A stretch of 64,000 nt of DNA, from assembly GCA_018663505.1 (NCBI GenBank), contig JABJQG010000058.1, positions 1 to 64,000 of the forward strand, in the 5' to 3' direction. The notes under the pieces are model-generated. The model ran no database searches, was not told where the DNA came from, and saw only the letters and a program-made list of their open reading frames with translations. Position 1 is the first letter of the stretch; every line of letters starts with the position of its first letter. This document shows, piece after piece, positions 54,569 to 62,241 of this stretch. Source of the stretch: Pseudobdellovibrionaceae bacterium. Lineage in GTDB: Bacteria > Bdellovibrionota > Bdellovibrionia > Bdellovibrionales > UBA1609. A program made the translations under genes and the position numbers.

Positions 54569-57444
54569 TGAAGTCTTATGCGGTTTTATTCATAATATTT
54601 ATCTTACTGTTTCAAAAAACTTCGGCTAGCACTCGTGATTCCAGCACCATTTGGAAAACCCTAAAAACAGAACACTTTGAAATCATTTATAACTCAAAGT
54701 TCCCCTCTGTTGCCCATGATTATGCGCAATATGCAGAAGCAGCTTATGAATTACTTATTCCCATATTTAAGGAAGCTCCCGAAACTACTATTGTTGTTAT
54801 TGATGATTCTACTGATGTGGCAAACGGCTGGACAAGAGTAAGTCCATATCCGTTAATTACTATTTTTCCAGTACTTCCAGTTAAAAACCCATCTTTAAGA
54901 GACTACCACACATGGGGCTTAAGCTTATTTATACATGAATACACTCACGTTCTTAATCTTTACCCAAGACATGGGTTCTATACTCCACTCAAGTATATTT
55001 TTGGTTCACTTTTTTATCCTAATCAATTTTTACCCTTATGGTACCAAGAAGGAATTGCTGTACACATGGAAACACAGCTCACTGACTTCGGTCGGCTGAG
55101 ATCCCCTTATTACAATTCAATAATCAGAGCCCTTGTTAAAGACGATCTATTTTCAAAAGATAGCATTGATAGAGCTAACGCAAGCGACATTCCAAGTTTC
55201 CCCCATGGGTCTCGTCCTTATTTTTATGGATCTCTTGTCTGGAATAAAATCGCCCAGTTAGATGTAACTGAGCCTGAATATTATTTAAACCAAAGATATG
55301 CACGTCGCATACCTTATTTAATAAACGCCCCCATCACAGATTTAACGCAAACAGATTTTGAAACTTTGTATAATGACTACAAAAGAAACCTAGATACCTT
55401 GGCACGCAAACAAATCAAAAAAATTAACGCAAATTCTGATACTAAAAAATTTTTCCACCCACAAAGTGGCCGTGTTTACCCTCTGAGCCCTAACGAAGAA
55501 TATTTAATCTATAATTACTCGGAACTCTATAAAAGCTCGAATCTTAGGCTCGTGAAAAAAAATGACTTTGATGAATTTAAAGCAAACGAATTTAAAACTC
55601 TCCCTGACATAAATCAAGCTCAAAACATAACTTGGTTTAAAGATTCAAATTCCTTTATTTATGAAAAAATTGATACCTACAAAAGGTATTACAATTACAA
55701 AGATCTATACCTATACAACATCAAAGATAAATCTAACCAACGCTTAACCTCTGGAGCACGAGCCCAAGATCCTACAATTTCTCCCGATCAAACCTCTGTG
55801 GCCTTTATTCAAAATCATTCCCAAGGTCACAAACTTGTTAAAATTAAGGTACCTGATAATAAAAAAAGTATTAAAAAAATAAATCCTTCAGAAATCACTG
55901 TAATATATGAAGCCCTTGGCAATTCACTAAGTCACCCGAAATACATACATAATAATAAAATTGCTCTCATTGAAAGAAAAGCCTATGGCAAGCAAGGAAT
56001 TAGTATTATTAATATTAACTCTAGAAAAAAAGAAAAAGAGATTCTGTTAAAATACTCTCCAATTACTTCTTTAGCGAAAACTAAATATGGATTTATTTTT
56101 GGCTCAACCGTCACTGGAACTTCTAACCTTTACTATTGTAATGATGACTTTAAATCTGTTAGAGCAATAACTAACACCGATACCTATACCTATAATGGAT
56201 CTATTGACCATAATACAAATACCTTATTTTTTGATCAAATGACTTCAAAAGGATTTAAAACTTTTAAAAAGAAAATTTTCCTAAAGAAAAGAACTCCTGC
56301 AGCCCCCAAAATTAAACCTCTTATTTATGTAGAAAAAAAACACGCCCCATTTAATGAATTACAAGAAATCAAAACTCAAGATGGCGGATACTCATCTACT
56401 TCCTATTTATTACCCAGATATATATTTCCATATATTTACTCCAATGGTAATAATCTTGTGTATCGTGTCTCTACATCAGCGACAGACCCTCTCAACAAGC
56501 AGTTCTATGCTGTGGCCCTAGAATTTGACAACGGCACTCAAAAAGAAAACTTTGAGTTCTCATATGCTAATCGCCATTTGCCTGTAGACCTGGGCTTCAC
56601 CACGGCCAGTAACTACTCCATACTAGCTAACAGTTCCAACCTTGTTAAAAGCAGTATCGCCCAAGGGTATATCTCTAGTTTTATCCCTGGTTTATCAAAT
56701 AAGTGGAGCTCTAGCCTTTCCCTAGGAGGAAATACACATACTCTGGTATCAAACGAAATTACTGAATCTGGAGCTACCCTAAGCTTTGGCTATTCCAATC
56801 TATCGTCATCCTCTGGGTTCCTTAAAAAGGGCAAATCCTTTTTTATTAAACAGTCTTACTACTCCCCAACGTCCGGCTATGCTGACTACTACAGAACTCA
56901 TGCTAACGGTGTTTACATTACAGATAAATTTCTTCCGCCCAACCACAGCCTTTTATCCATAGGTAACCTTATATACGCACCAAATGTGGAAATTAACGAA
57001 AGTATTTTTCTACTAGGATCTAAAACTCTAAATGGTAACTACTTTGCCAAGAATATATCTTCATCGGTTCTAGTACGAGGCTACCCTCTCTCATCTTTTA
57101 TTGGCCGAAATATGGGTGTTATAAATCTAGAGTATCAATTTCCTCTGAACCATATATATAAAGGAAATGGGACTCTGCCATTTTTCTCGAAAAGACTAAA
57201 AGGAGCCATTACTTTAGATAGTTTGCTTTTAGATGGAGTTTATGTAAATTATGACACTGCTAAGTACTCCTATGTAAAAAACAAATCATTTTCATCCATA
57301 GGCGCAGAAATAAAATTAGACACTCAGGTGGGGTATCACTTTCCTCTTACATTTCTATTAGGTGTTCACTATGGTTTTAATAAGTCCGCTGGCGGTCAAA
57401 GCCCTTACTTTACTCTAGGCTTCACTATACCCACTTTTTTATAA
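54568..57444 (+). CDS. Large secreted zinc-peptidase-like protein with propeller and barrel
   Basis: A 958-residue protein starting at ATG 54568 (overlapping the CheY stop). A signal peptide (YAVLFIIFILLFQKTSAS) is followed by a gluzincin-like domain with HEYTH at residues 123-127 and WYQEGIAVHMET carrying the third ligand Glu near 161. Middle residues (about 300-560) show WD/TolB-propeller-type repeats such as PLSPNEEYLIY and DPTISPDQTSVAFI. The last 300 residues are beta-strand-rich with a terminal aromatic (FTIPTFL), as in outer-membrane barrels. Prediction: an outer-membrane-anchored peptidase. Its co-translation with a response regulator is unusual. Confidence 0.75.
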   Translation: MKSYAVLFIIFILLFQKTSASTRDSSTIWKTLKTEHFEIIYNSKFPSVAHDYAQYAEAAYELLIPIFKEAPETTIVVIDDSTDVANGWTRVSPYPLITIFPVLPVKNPSLRDYHTWGLSLFIHEYTHVLNLYPRHGFYTPLKYIFGSLFYPNQFLPLWYQEGIAVHMETQLTDFGRLRSPYYNSIIRALVKDDLFSKDSIDRANASDIPSFPHGSRPYFYGSLVWNKIAQLDVTEPEYYLNQRYARRIPYLINAPITDLTQTDFETLYNDYKRNLDTLARKQIKKINANSDTKKFFHPQSGRVYPLSPNEEYLIYNYSELYKSSNLRLVKKNDFDEFKANEFKTLPDINQAQNITWFKDSNSFIYEKIDTYKRYYNYKDLYLYNIKDKSNQRLTSGARAQDPTISPDQTSVAFIQNHSQGHKLVKIKVPDNKKSIKKINPSEITVIYEALGNSLSHPKYIHNNKIALIERKAYGKQGISIININSRKKEKEILLKYSPITSLAKTKYGFIFGSTVTGTSNLYYCNDDFKSVRAITNTDTYTYNGSIDHNTNTLFFDQMTSKGFKTFKKKIFLKKRTPAAPKIKPLIYVEKKHAPFNELQEIKTQDGGYSSTSYLLPRYIFPYIYSNGNNLVYRVSTSATDPLNKQFYAVALEFDNGTQKENFEFSYANRHLPVDLGFTTASNYSILANSSNLVKSSIAQGYISSFIPGLSNKWSSSLSLGGNTHTLVSNEITESGATLSFGYSNLSSSSGFLKKGKSFFIKQSYYSPTSGYADYYRTHANGVYITDKFLPPNHSLLSIGNLIYAPNVEINESIFLLGSKTLNGNYFAKNISSSVLVRGYPLSSFIGRNMGVINLEYQFPLNHIYKGNGTLPFFSKRLKGAITLDSLLLDGVYVNYDTAKYSYVKNKSFSSIGAEIKLDTQVGYHFPLTFLLGVHYGFNKSAGGQSPYFTLGFTIPTFL

Positions 57445-57452
57445 ATACAGAC

Positions 57453-58298
57453 TTATCGGATGACTGTAAAACTCACACCTACTTCAGAAGCAAGTTCATC
57501 AAATACCTTTACGTTGGCAGAACCATCGTAGTCAGTACTACTTCCACCATTTGAATGGTATACAGACACAGACATTTTTTTGTTAATCTGATAGTTTAAA
57601 GATTGTGAAGCTTGGTAGAATAACTTCTCCGCCCCTTGATAAGTGTATGCTACCCCGTAGGCCATAGATGCTGATAAAGAGATATCATCTGTAAATCCAT
57701 AAGATAATCCTCCTGTAGGAGTTAAAGAGTACTTTATATTGGCTTGGTTATTTGAATCTCTAGTATATTTGTGGAAATTACTTTTTACGCCTAAACCTAA
57801 GCTTCCTGATAATTTAGTCCCTTTTATGCTGGAAAAGCTTATTCCTTGCCCAATAGCTACAGAAGTATACAAACCTCCATCTTCTCTGGAAACTTCATTT
57901 GTAGGTATATATGCAGAAACCGACGGGCGGTATAAAACACCTTTACTTAACTTTATAGATTTATATGAAAGCTTTACAGGAATGTTATTTACAGTGACAT
58001 CTGTATTATTCTTTAACTCATTAGAAATAGAAACATTAGATGAAACTTTAAATTTTTCAGATAAGGTATATGAAGGGAGAAAAGAAATACCTAAGCTTTG
58101 AGAAGCTGCATAAGAACTGTTTCTTAAAAGGTTTGTTGAAACATCAACAGAAGTGGCTACGTTTAATTTTTTAGCACTCTTACTCTCTTTGTTTTCCAAC
58201 TTTTCAATTATAGTGTTTGATTGTGCGAATGCTGAAGAAACAGCTAAAACGCTTACGGCTGATAATACGCCTATGAAACTCCCCCTTAATATTTTCAT
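57453..58298 (-). CDS. Outer-membrane beta-barrel-like protein
   Basis: A 281-residue protein with signal peptide (VLSAVSVLAVSSAFAQ). The mature part alternates hydrophobic and polar residues with many Ser, Tyr and Asn, ends in FTVIR and shows repeated hairpin-like strands (SLGLGVKSNFHKYT, SASMAYGVAYTYQG), all typical of barrels. No enzymatic motif. Its ATG is only 2 nt from a run of nine G that doubles as Shine-Dalgarno. It converges with the large secreted protein (8-bp gap). Confidence 0.75.
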   Translation of the reverse strand: MKILRGSFIGVLSAVSVLAVSSAFAQSNTIIEKLENKESKSAKKLNVATSVDVSTNLLRNSSYAASQSLGISFLPSYTLSEKFKVSSNVSISNELKNNTDVTVNNIPVKLSYKSIKLSKGVLYRPSVSAYIPTNEVSREDGGLYTSVAIGQGISFSSIKGTKLSGSLGLGVKSNFHKYTRDSNNQANIKYSLTPTGGLSYGFTDDISLSASMAYGVAYTYQGAEKLFYQASQSLNYQINKKMSVSVYHSNGGSSTDYDGSANVKVFDELASEVGVSFTVIR

Positions 58299-58300
58299 TT

Positions 58301-58309
58301 CCCCCCCCC
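58301..58309 (-). promoter_or_regulatory. Nine-G homopolymer at the ribosome binding site of the barrel gene
   Basis: On the minus strand G9 stands 2 nt before the ATG at 58298 and is the only purine-rich candidate ribosome binding site with close spacing. A second GGGGG (58321-58325) lies further up. Homopolymeric G runs of this length slip in replication and change translation or promoter spacing in phase-variable genes. Confidence 0.6.
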
Positions 58310-58535
58310 GAAAAATGTTCCCCCTTGGCGACGGCTTCCCCTAGAAGCTGACACCTATTCTATTATCAAGATACGTACCAACCCGTCAAACGTAAGTAAC
58401 TGTAATGACTATTGATTTTGGCAGACATAAGCAAATCTTATGGATAGGTAACTCTTTCAAACTACAGGCTTTTTTCAAGTTGATTAAAATTTAAAAGATT
58501 GCACTAACCCAAATGAGTATATTTTTAGGGTTAAA

Positions 58536-58745
58536 TTAATTTTCGGCCGTGTAAAGATTACAGTACTCATATGGGACCAGGGTCAGTTTGCCATCAATAA
58601 ACTTGGCCTTAAACCCGTTGAGAAGCGCTGCTTTTTGCTTTAGCAAGGCTTTTCCCGAGGCATACAATCTTTTGTATTTTGAATGAGTTGATTTGAGTGT
58701 AGGTGGTTTGAAGCCTGGTATTCCAATTGACACCTTTCCTTCCAT
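58536..58745 (-). CDS. Small ORF beginning inside repeat copy A
   Basis: A 69-codon frame that starts at the ATG in the CCCATGGA motif of the repeat and is basic (many Lys; MEGKVSIGIPGFKPP). It has no recognised family. The ATG is conserved in copies B and C (ATGGATGG, ATGGACGG), but frames there differ or are cut short by neighbouring genes. It may be a remnant of a gene carried by the element or simply a chance frame. Confidence 0.25.
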   Translation of the reverse strand: MEGKVSIGIPGFKPPTLKSTHSKYKRLYASGKALLKQKAALLNGFKAKFIDGKLTLVPYEYCNLYTAEN

Positions 58746-58808
58746 GGGAGATCAGGGGCTAGCCGCCCCTGAAACCCGCAATTCTTCAACATCGTGTTGA
58801 AGAATCTA
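58690..58808 (-). repeat. Two-hairpin element, copy A
   Basis: Minus strand: TAG, stem 1 ATTCTTCAACA/TGTTGAAGAAT around CGA (plus-strand 58781-58805), linker TGCGGGTT, stem 2 TCAGGGGC/GCCCCTGA around GGCTA (58752-58772), then CTCCCATGGAAGGAAAGG and a tail with ACTCA. Compared with copy B almost every stem-1 C/G pair is changed to A/T with pairing intact. It faces copy B across 41 nt. Confidence 0.9.
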
Positions 58809-58849
58809 AAGGTAGTTAGTTTTCTTCAAGTCATTATGGATTTTTCTTT

Positions 58850-58965
58850 TAGATTCCCCCACACGACGTGGGGGAATTGGTGGGTTCGGGCCGACTTTAG
58901 GCCCGATCTCCCATGGATGGAAAGGAACCAATTGGAACACCAAAAGCTCAAAGCCACCCACTCAA
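58850..58965 (+). repeat. Two-hairpin element, copy B
   Basis: TAG, stem 1 ATTCCCCCACA/CGTGGGGGAAT around CGA (58853-58877, one A-C pair at the loop), linker TGGTGGGT, stem 2 TCGGGCC/GGCCCGA (58886-58892/58900-58906) around GACTTTA, then CTCCCATGGATGGAAAGG and a tail ending CACTCA. Closest to copy C, 10 kb away. It ends about 30 bp before the stop of the PilZ gene. Confidence 0.9.
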
Positions 58966-58995
58966 AAATCAAAATTTTAATGAATTTTTATCTAT

Positions 58996-59388
58996 CTAAT
59001 ATTCAAACTCACCTGGATCAGGCAAGAGGTCTACCAGACACTCTCTCCAGTACTCTGGGACTTCCATTGAAAACTGGATAGCAATCTCAAATGTACCCTT
59101 ACCAAGATGCTTGGCTCTAGTAATATGACCATCTAGATCTAAATTCATTTGCGGTAAAAACAAAGCTACCGGACGGCCTATTAAAGTTTCCAAAGATAAT
59201 GTTACTTTTAAATCTCTCTGAACAATATTCCCTCTTTCAATCTGTACTAAGAAGCCACTTGGTGAGGCATCAATAATTACCCCAGTGTCTGCAATCATAT
59301 TATAATCATCAAGTGCCGTGAGTTCTGAGAATCTTACGCCTTCTATACTTTTTCTTTCTGCTATTCTTCTTTCCATTCTACTCACCAA
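58996..59388 (-). CDS. PilZ-domain protein
   Basis: A 130-residue protein with a PilZ c-di-GMP signature: an arginine-rich N-terminus (MERRIAERKSIEGVRF, R-x3-R) and D-A-S-x-x-G-F (IDASPSGFLV), followed by GHITRAKHLGKGTFEIAIQF. It should bind cyclic di-GMP and act by protein contact. Start is uncertain: TTG 59388, GTG 59385 and ATG 59376 are in frame after AAAAGGA. It is 100 bp downstream of nadA on the same strand. Confidence 0.82.
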   Translation of the reverse strand: MVSRMERRIAERKSIEGVRFSELTALDDYNMIADTGVIIDASPSGFLVQIERGNIVQRDLKVTLSLETLIGRPVALFLPQMNLDLDGHITRAKHLGKGTFEIAIQFSMEVPEYWRECLVDLLPDPGEFEY

Positions 59389-59489
59389 ATCCTTTTCATT
59401 TGCTATAAACTACTTTTCGGCATGACTAGACAAAAGATGAACTCTTTTTTTTCACTTCAAATATTTCAATAACTTAGTGGGAGTATTTC

Positions 59490-60473
59490 TCAATTTGAAA
59501 CAGAGATATCTTTTGGATGATCAACAAATTCATCTGGCCAAAATACCGGGCGATCATCAGTGATATCCATCATTCTTTTTAAGGGAACATAAGCTTTTAA
59601 CAAGTCATCACGCTTCAACTCTACAACAGGAGATAGGTTCTCTAAAGCTGATTTGATCTTCTCTAAAGTATTTAACTTCATATAGGGACAGTCTTGACAG
59701 CCACATCCTTCTTTACCAGGGGCCAATATAAACTCAGCCTCAGGTCTCTGCTTTTGCATCTGATGAAATATACCTGGCTCTGTGGCAACAATGAATTTCG
59801 TAAAACTTTGATCATTAACTTCTGACAACAATTTAGATGTAGAGCCAACAACATCAGCAAACTGTAAAACTGCAGGTTCACATTCTGGATGAGCAAGAAC
59901 TTTTGCTTCTGGGTGGCTTTGTTTAAGCTGAAATAATTTTTTTGCTGAAAACAAAATATGAACTTCACAAGCTCCATCCCACATTATCATTTCTCTATTT
60001 AATTTTTTTGCTAAATAGCCACCTAAATTTTTATCTGGGCCAAATAGTATGGGACGATCTTTTGGCATGGCCTTTACAATTTTTTCTGCATTAGATGAAG
60101 TGCAAATCACATCTGATATGCTCTTCACTGCCGCACTAGAGTTAATATAAGTCATGGCTAACCCTGTTGGGTGCTCTTTACGCCATTTTAAATAGGCATC
60201 ATAAGGAGAAGCTTCTACCAAAGAGCAGCCTGCTTGTGCATCTGGAACTAAAACAGTTTTATGTGGGGCCAGTACCTTTACACTTTCTGCCATAAAGTAA
60301 ACGCCAGCTAAAAGTAATACTGGGGCCTGAGAATCCCTACCAACCTGAGCTAAATGCAAGCTATCACCTACATAGTCAGCAATATCCTGTATGGCTCCAT
60401 CTTCATAATAGTGAGCCAGTATCACAGCATTTCTCTGTTTTTTTAACCTAAGTATTTCTTCTTGTATTCTCAT
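59490..60473 (-). CDS. nadA: Quinolinate synthase
   Basis: NadA condenses iminoaspartate and dihydroxyacetone phosphate to quinolinate for NAD synthesis. The 327 residues include AHYYEDGAIQDIAD, DAQAGCSL, INSSAAVK and the 4Fe-4S cysteines at positions 83, 169 (DGACEVH) and one of the C-terminal CGCQDCPYMK group, as in NadA of thermophiles. It follows mglA by 3 bp. nadB and nadC are not in the window. Confidence 0.95.
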   Translation of the reverse strand: MRIQEEILRLKKQRNAVILAHYYEDGAIQDIADYVGDSLHLAQVGRDSQAPVLLLAGVYFMAESVKVLAPHKTVLVPDAQAGCSLVEASPYDAYLKWRKEHPTGLAMTYINSSAAVKSISDVICTSSNAEKIVKAMPKDRPILFGPDKNLGGYLAKKLNREMIMWDGACEVHILFSAKKLFQLKQSHPEAKVLAHPECEPAVLQFADVVGSTSKLLSEVNDQSFTKFIVATEPGIFHQMQKQRPEAEFILAPGKEGCGCQDCPYMKLNTLEKIKSALENLSPVVELKRDDLLKAYVPLKRMMDITDDRPVFWPDEFVDHPKDISVSN

Positions 60474-60476
60474 AAC

Positions 60477-61070
60477 TTAATTAAAACTACCGCTTTTTAG
60501 GCTTGTAATAATTGATTTGGAAACGGTGTTTAGAGAGTCAAAAATGCCTTTTCCATTTTGTGCTTCTGTTTCAAAATCTGGAGCATTCCATTTATTTAAA
60601 GCAGTACGCATTTCCGAAATAGGCAGAGCTGTAGGCAGATCCCTTTTATTATACTGAAAAACTAAAGGCACTTCGCTAATATCCATTCCCTGTTGCTCTA
60701 AATTTTTTTCTAAATTCTTTAAAGACTGAATATTCTCTTCCATGCGTTCTTCTTGCGAATCTGCCACAAACACAATGCCATCTAGGCCTTTTAAAATTAA
60801 TTTACGACTAGTATCGTAGATCACTTGTCCAGGAACTGTGTATAAATGTAGCCTGGTGTTGTAACCGTGGATTTCACCTAGCTCTAAAGGTAAAAAATCA
60901 AAAAAAATAGTTCTCTCAATTTCTGTGGGCAAAGTAAATAAATCTGATTTCTCTGTATCTTGAGCCTTATGGTATATCCACTGCATAGAAGTGGTTTTTC
61001 CGCCCAAAGACGGTCCATAGTAAACAACCTTACAGTGCATCTCTTTTGTACTATTATTTATAACTGACAT
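60477..61070 (-). CDS. mglA: MglA-type small GTPase
   Basis: A 197-residue Ras-like GTPase that controls cell polarity, gliding or pilus placement in myxobacteria and Bdellovibrio. P-loop GPSLGGKT (19-26), the MglA-specific TVPGQ (78-82, where Ras has DTAGQ), and NKRD (141-144) are clear. The typical MglA stretch LPTEIERTIFFDFLPLELGEI is present. It starts within the recR stop region (1-bp overlap). MglB is not adjacent. Confidence 0.93.
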   Translation of the reverse strand: MSVINNSTKEMHCKVVYYGPSLGGKTTSMQWIYHKAQDTEKSDLFTLPTEIERTIFFDFLPLELGEIHGYNTRLHLYTVPGQVIYDTSRKLILKGLDGIVFVADSQEERMEENIQSLKNLEKNLEQQGMDISEVPLVFQYNKRDLPTALPISEMRTALNKWNAPDFETEAQNGKGIFDSLNTVSKSIITSLKSGSFN

Positions 61071-61690
61071 TATATATTTACCCTATTTTCTAAAGCTCGT
61101 CCTAAAGTGCGATGATCCACATAATCAATATCACCACCAACAGGCACACCATGAGCAATTCTTGTAACAGATACGCCCTTATCTTTTAACAGTTTAGCAA
61201 GATATAGTATAGTGGTGTCACCCTCTAAATCAGCATCAAGAGCAAAAATTAGCTCTTTAATCTCAGTTGCCTCACTCTGCCGGCTCAGTTCCACACGGCT
61301 CATAAGCTCATCAATTTTTAAATCCTTAGGCGAAATACCATCCAAAGGTGAAATCACACCATGTAAAACATGATATTGCCCTCGAAATATACCTGAATTC
61401 TCCATGGTAATAATATCCCAAGGATCCTCAACCACACAAAGCACATGTTTATCTCTATGGTCATCACTGCATACACGACACAACACACTACCTTCAGTAT
61501 AGGAGAAACATTGAGTGCACTGCCCAACATACTCTTTAACATCCACTAAAGACTGCGCCATATTTTCAACTATCTCGGTGGGACTTTTTAAAATATGATA
61601 AGCTAAACGGGTGGCCGTTTTATAACCAATCCCTGGTAATCTATTAAACTCGCTCACTAGGCGAGAAAAAGAAGGCATGTTTTCAATCAT
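61070..61690 (-). CDS. recR: Recombination protein RecR
   Basis: RecR (206 residues) acts with RecF/RecO to load RecA at gaps. Helix-hairpin-helix (RLPGIGYKTATRLAYH, 17-32), zinc-finger Cys58/61/71/74, then the Toprim domain (VVEDPWDIITMEN, ALDADLEGDTT) and the C-terminal VPVGGDIDYVDHRTLGRALENR. It follows ybaB in the conserved dnaX-ybaB-recR order, but a long hairpin lies between the two. Confidence 0.96.
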   Translation of the reverse strand: MIENMPSFSRLVSEFNRLPGIGYKTATRLAYHILKSPTEIVENMAQSLVDVKEYVGQCTQCFSYTEGSVLCRVCSDDHRDKHVLCVVEDPWDIITMENSGIFRGQYHVLHGVISPLDGISPKDLKIDELMSRVELSRQSEATEIKELIFALDADLEGDTTILYLAKLLKDKGVSVTRIAHGVPVGGDIDYVDHRTLGRALENRVNI

Positions 61691-61736
61691 AATTTATCTC
61701 TCTTCATTTCCTTATAAAGAATTTACAAACCAAAGA

Positions 61737-61873
61737 ATGTGTCTCTAAGGAGAGTCGGGGTTGAGATATCTAGCGCAAAAAGCGAGTTCAGCGCGGAGGC
61801 CAAAGGCCGAGCACTGCATGTCTGAGCATTTTTGTGTTAGATATCTCAACCCCGACTCTCCTTAGAGACACAT
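61737..61873. repeat. Long inverted-repeat element with GCGAGTTC/GCATGTCTGAGC core
   Basis: Arms 61737-61772 and 61838-61873 are perfectly complementary over 36 nt and go on inwards with G-T wobbles. The core reads GCGAGTTC, a small hairpin GGCC-AAA-GGCC with CGAG, then GCATGTCTGAGC, the same as at 32700-32764. The arms are unlike those of the other copy. It starts 17 nt after the ybaB stop, inside the dnaX-ybaB-recR-mglA-nadA series, and may reduce transcription of recR and later genes. Confidence 0.88.
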
Positions 61874-61890
61874 GGCTTCGGCGACTAACA

Positions 61891-62241
61891 CTAGAACATT
61901 CCTGGGATTCCAGCACCGCCAGTAATTTTACCCATTTCTTCGTCATTAGTTTCTTTGGCAACTTTTAAAGCTTCGTTGGTAGCACCTAAAATCATGTCTT
62001 GTAACATTTCAGCATCACCATCTTTCATAATTTCTTCATCAATTTCTACAGATTTAACAATATTATTTCCGGTAACAACTATTTTTACAGCACCTCCACC
62101 AGATGTGGCTTCAAATTCTTTTTCAGCAAGTTCTTCCTGAAGCTTTTTCATTTTATTTTGCATTTGGTTAGCTTGCTTCATAATTTGTTGCATGCCACCG
62201 CTGCCACCGCCGCCGCCAAAACTTTTTCCTCTGCCTTTCAT
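61891..62241 (-). CDS. ybaB: Nucleoid-associated protein YbaB/EbfC
   Basis: A 116-residue DNA-binding protein of the YbaB/EbfC family, usually a dimer. Signatures are QMQNKMKKLQEELAEKEFEATSGGGAVKI and the GxGIPGMF tail. The N-terminus has a Gly-rich run (SFGGGGGSGGM). It overlaps dnaX by ATGA, a common arrangement. Confidence 0.95.
   Translation of the reverse strand: MKGRGKSFGGGGGSGGMQQIMKQANQMQNKMKKLQEELAEKEFEATSGGGAVKIVVTGNNIVKSVEIDEEIMKDGDAEMLQDMILGATNEALKVAKETNDEEMGKITGGAGIPGMF

Noticed and set aside
58794-59081. A 95-codon plus-strand frame running through repeat copy B into the PilZ gene
   Set aside because: It is made of hairpin sequence and antisense to PilZ; composition reflects the repeat.
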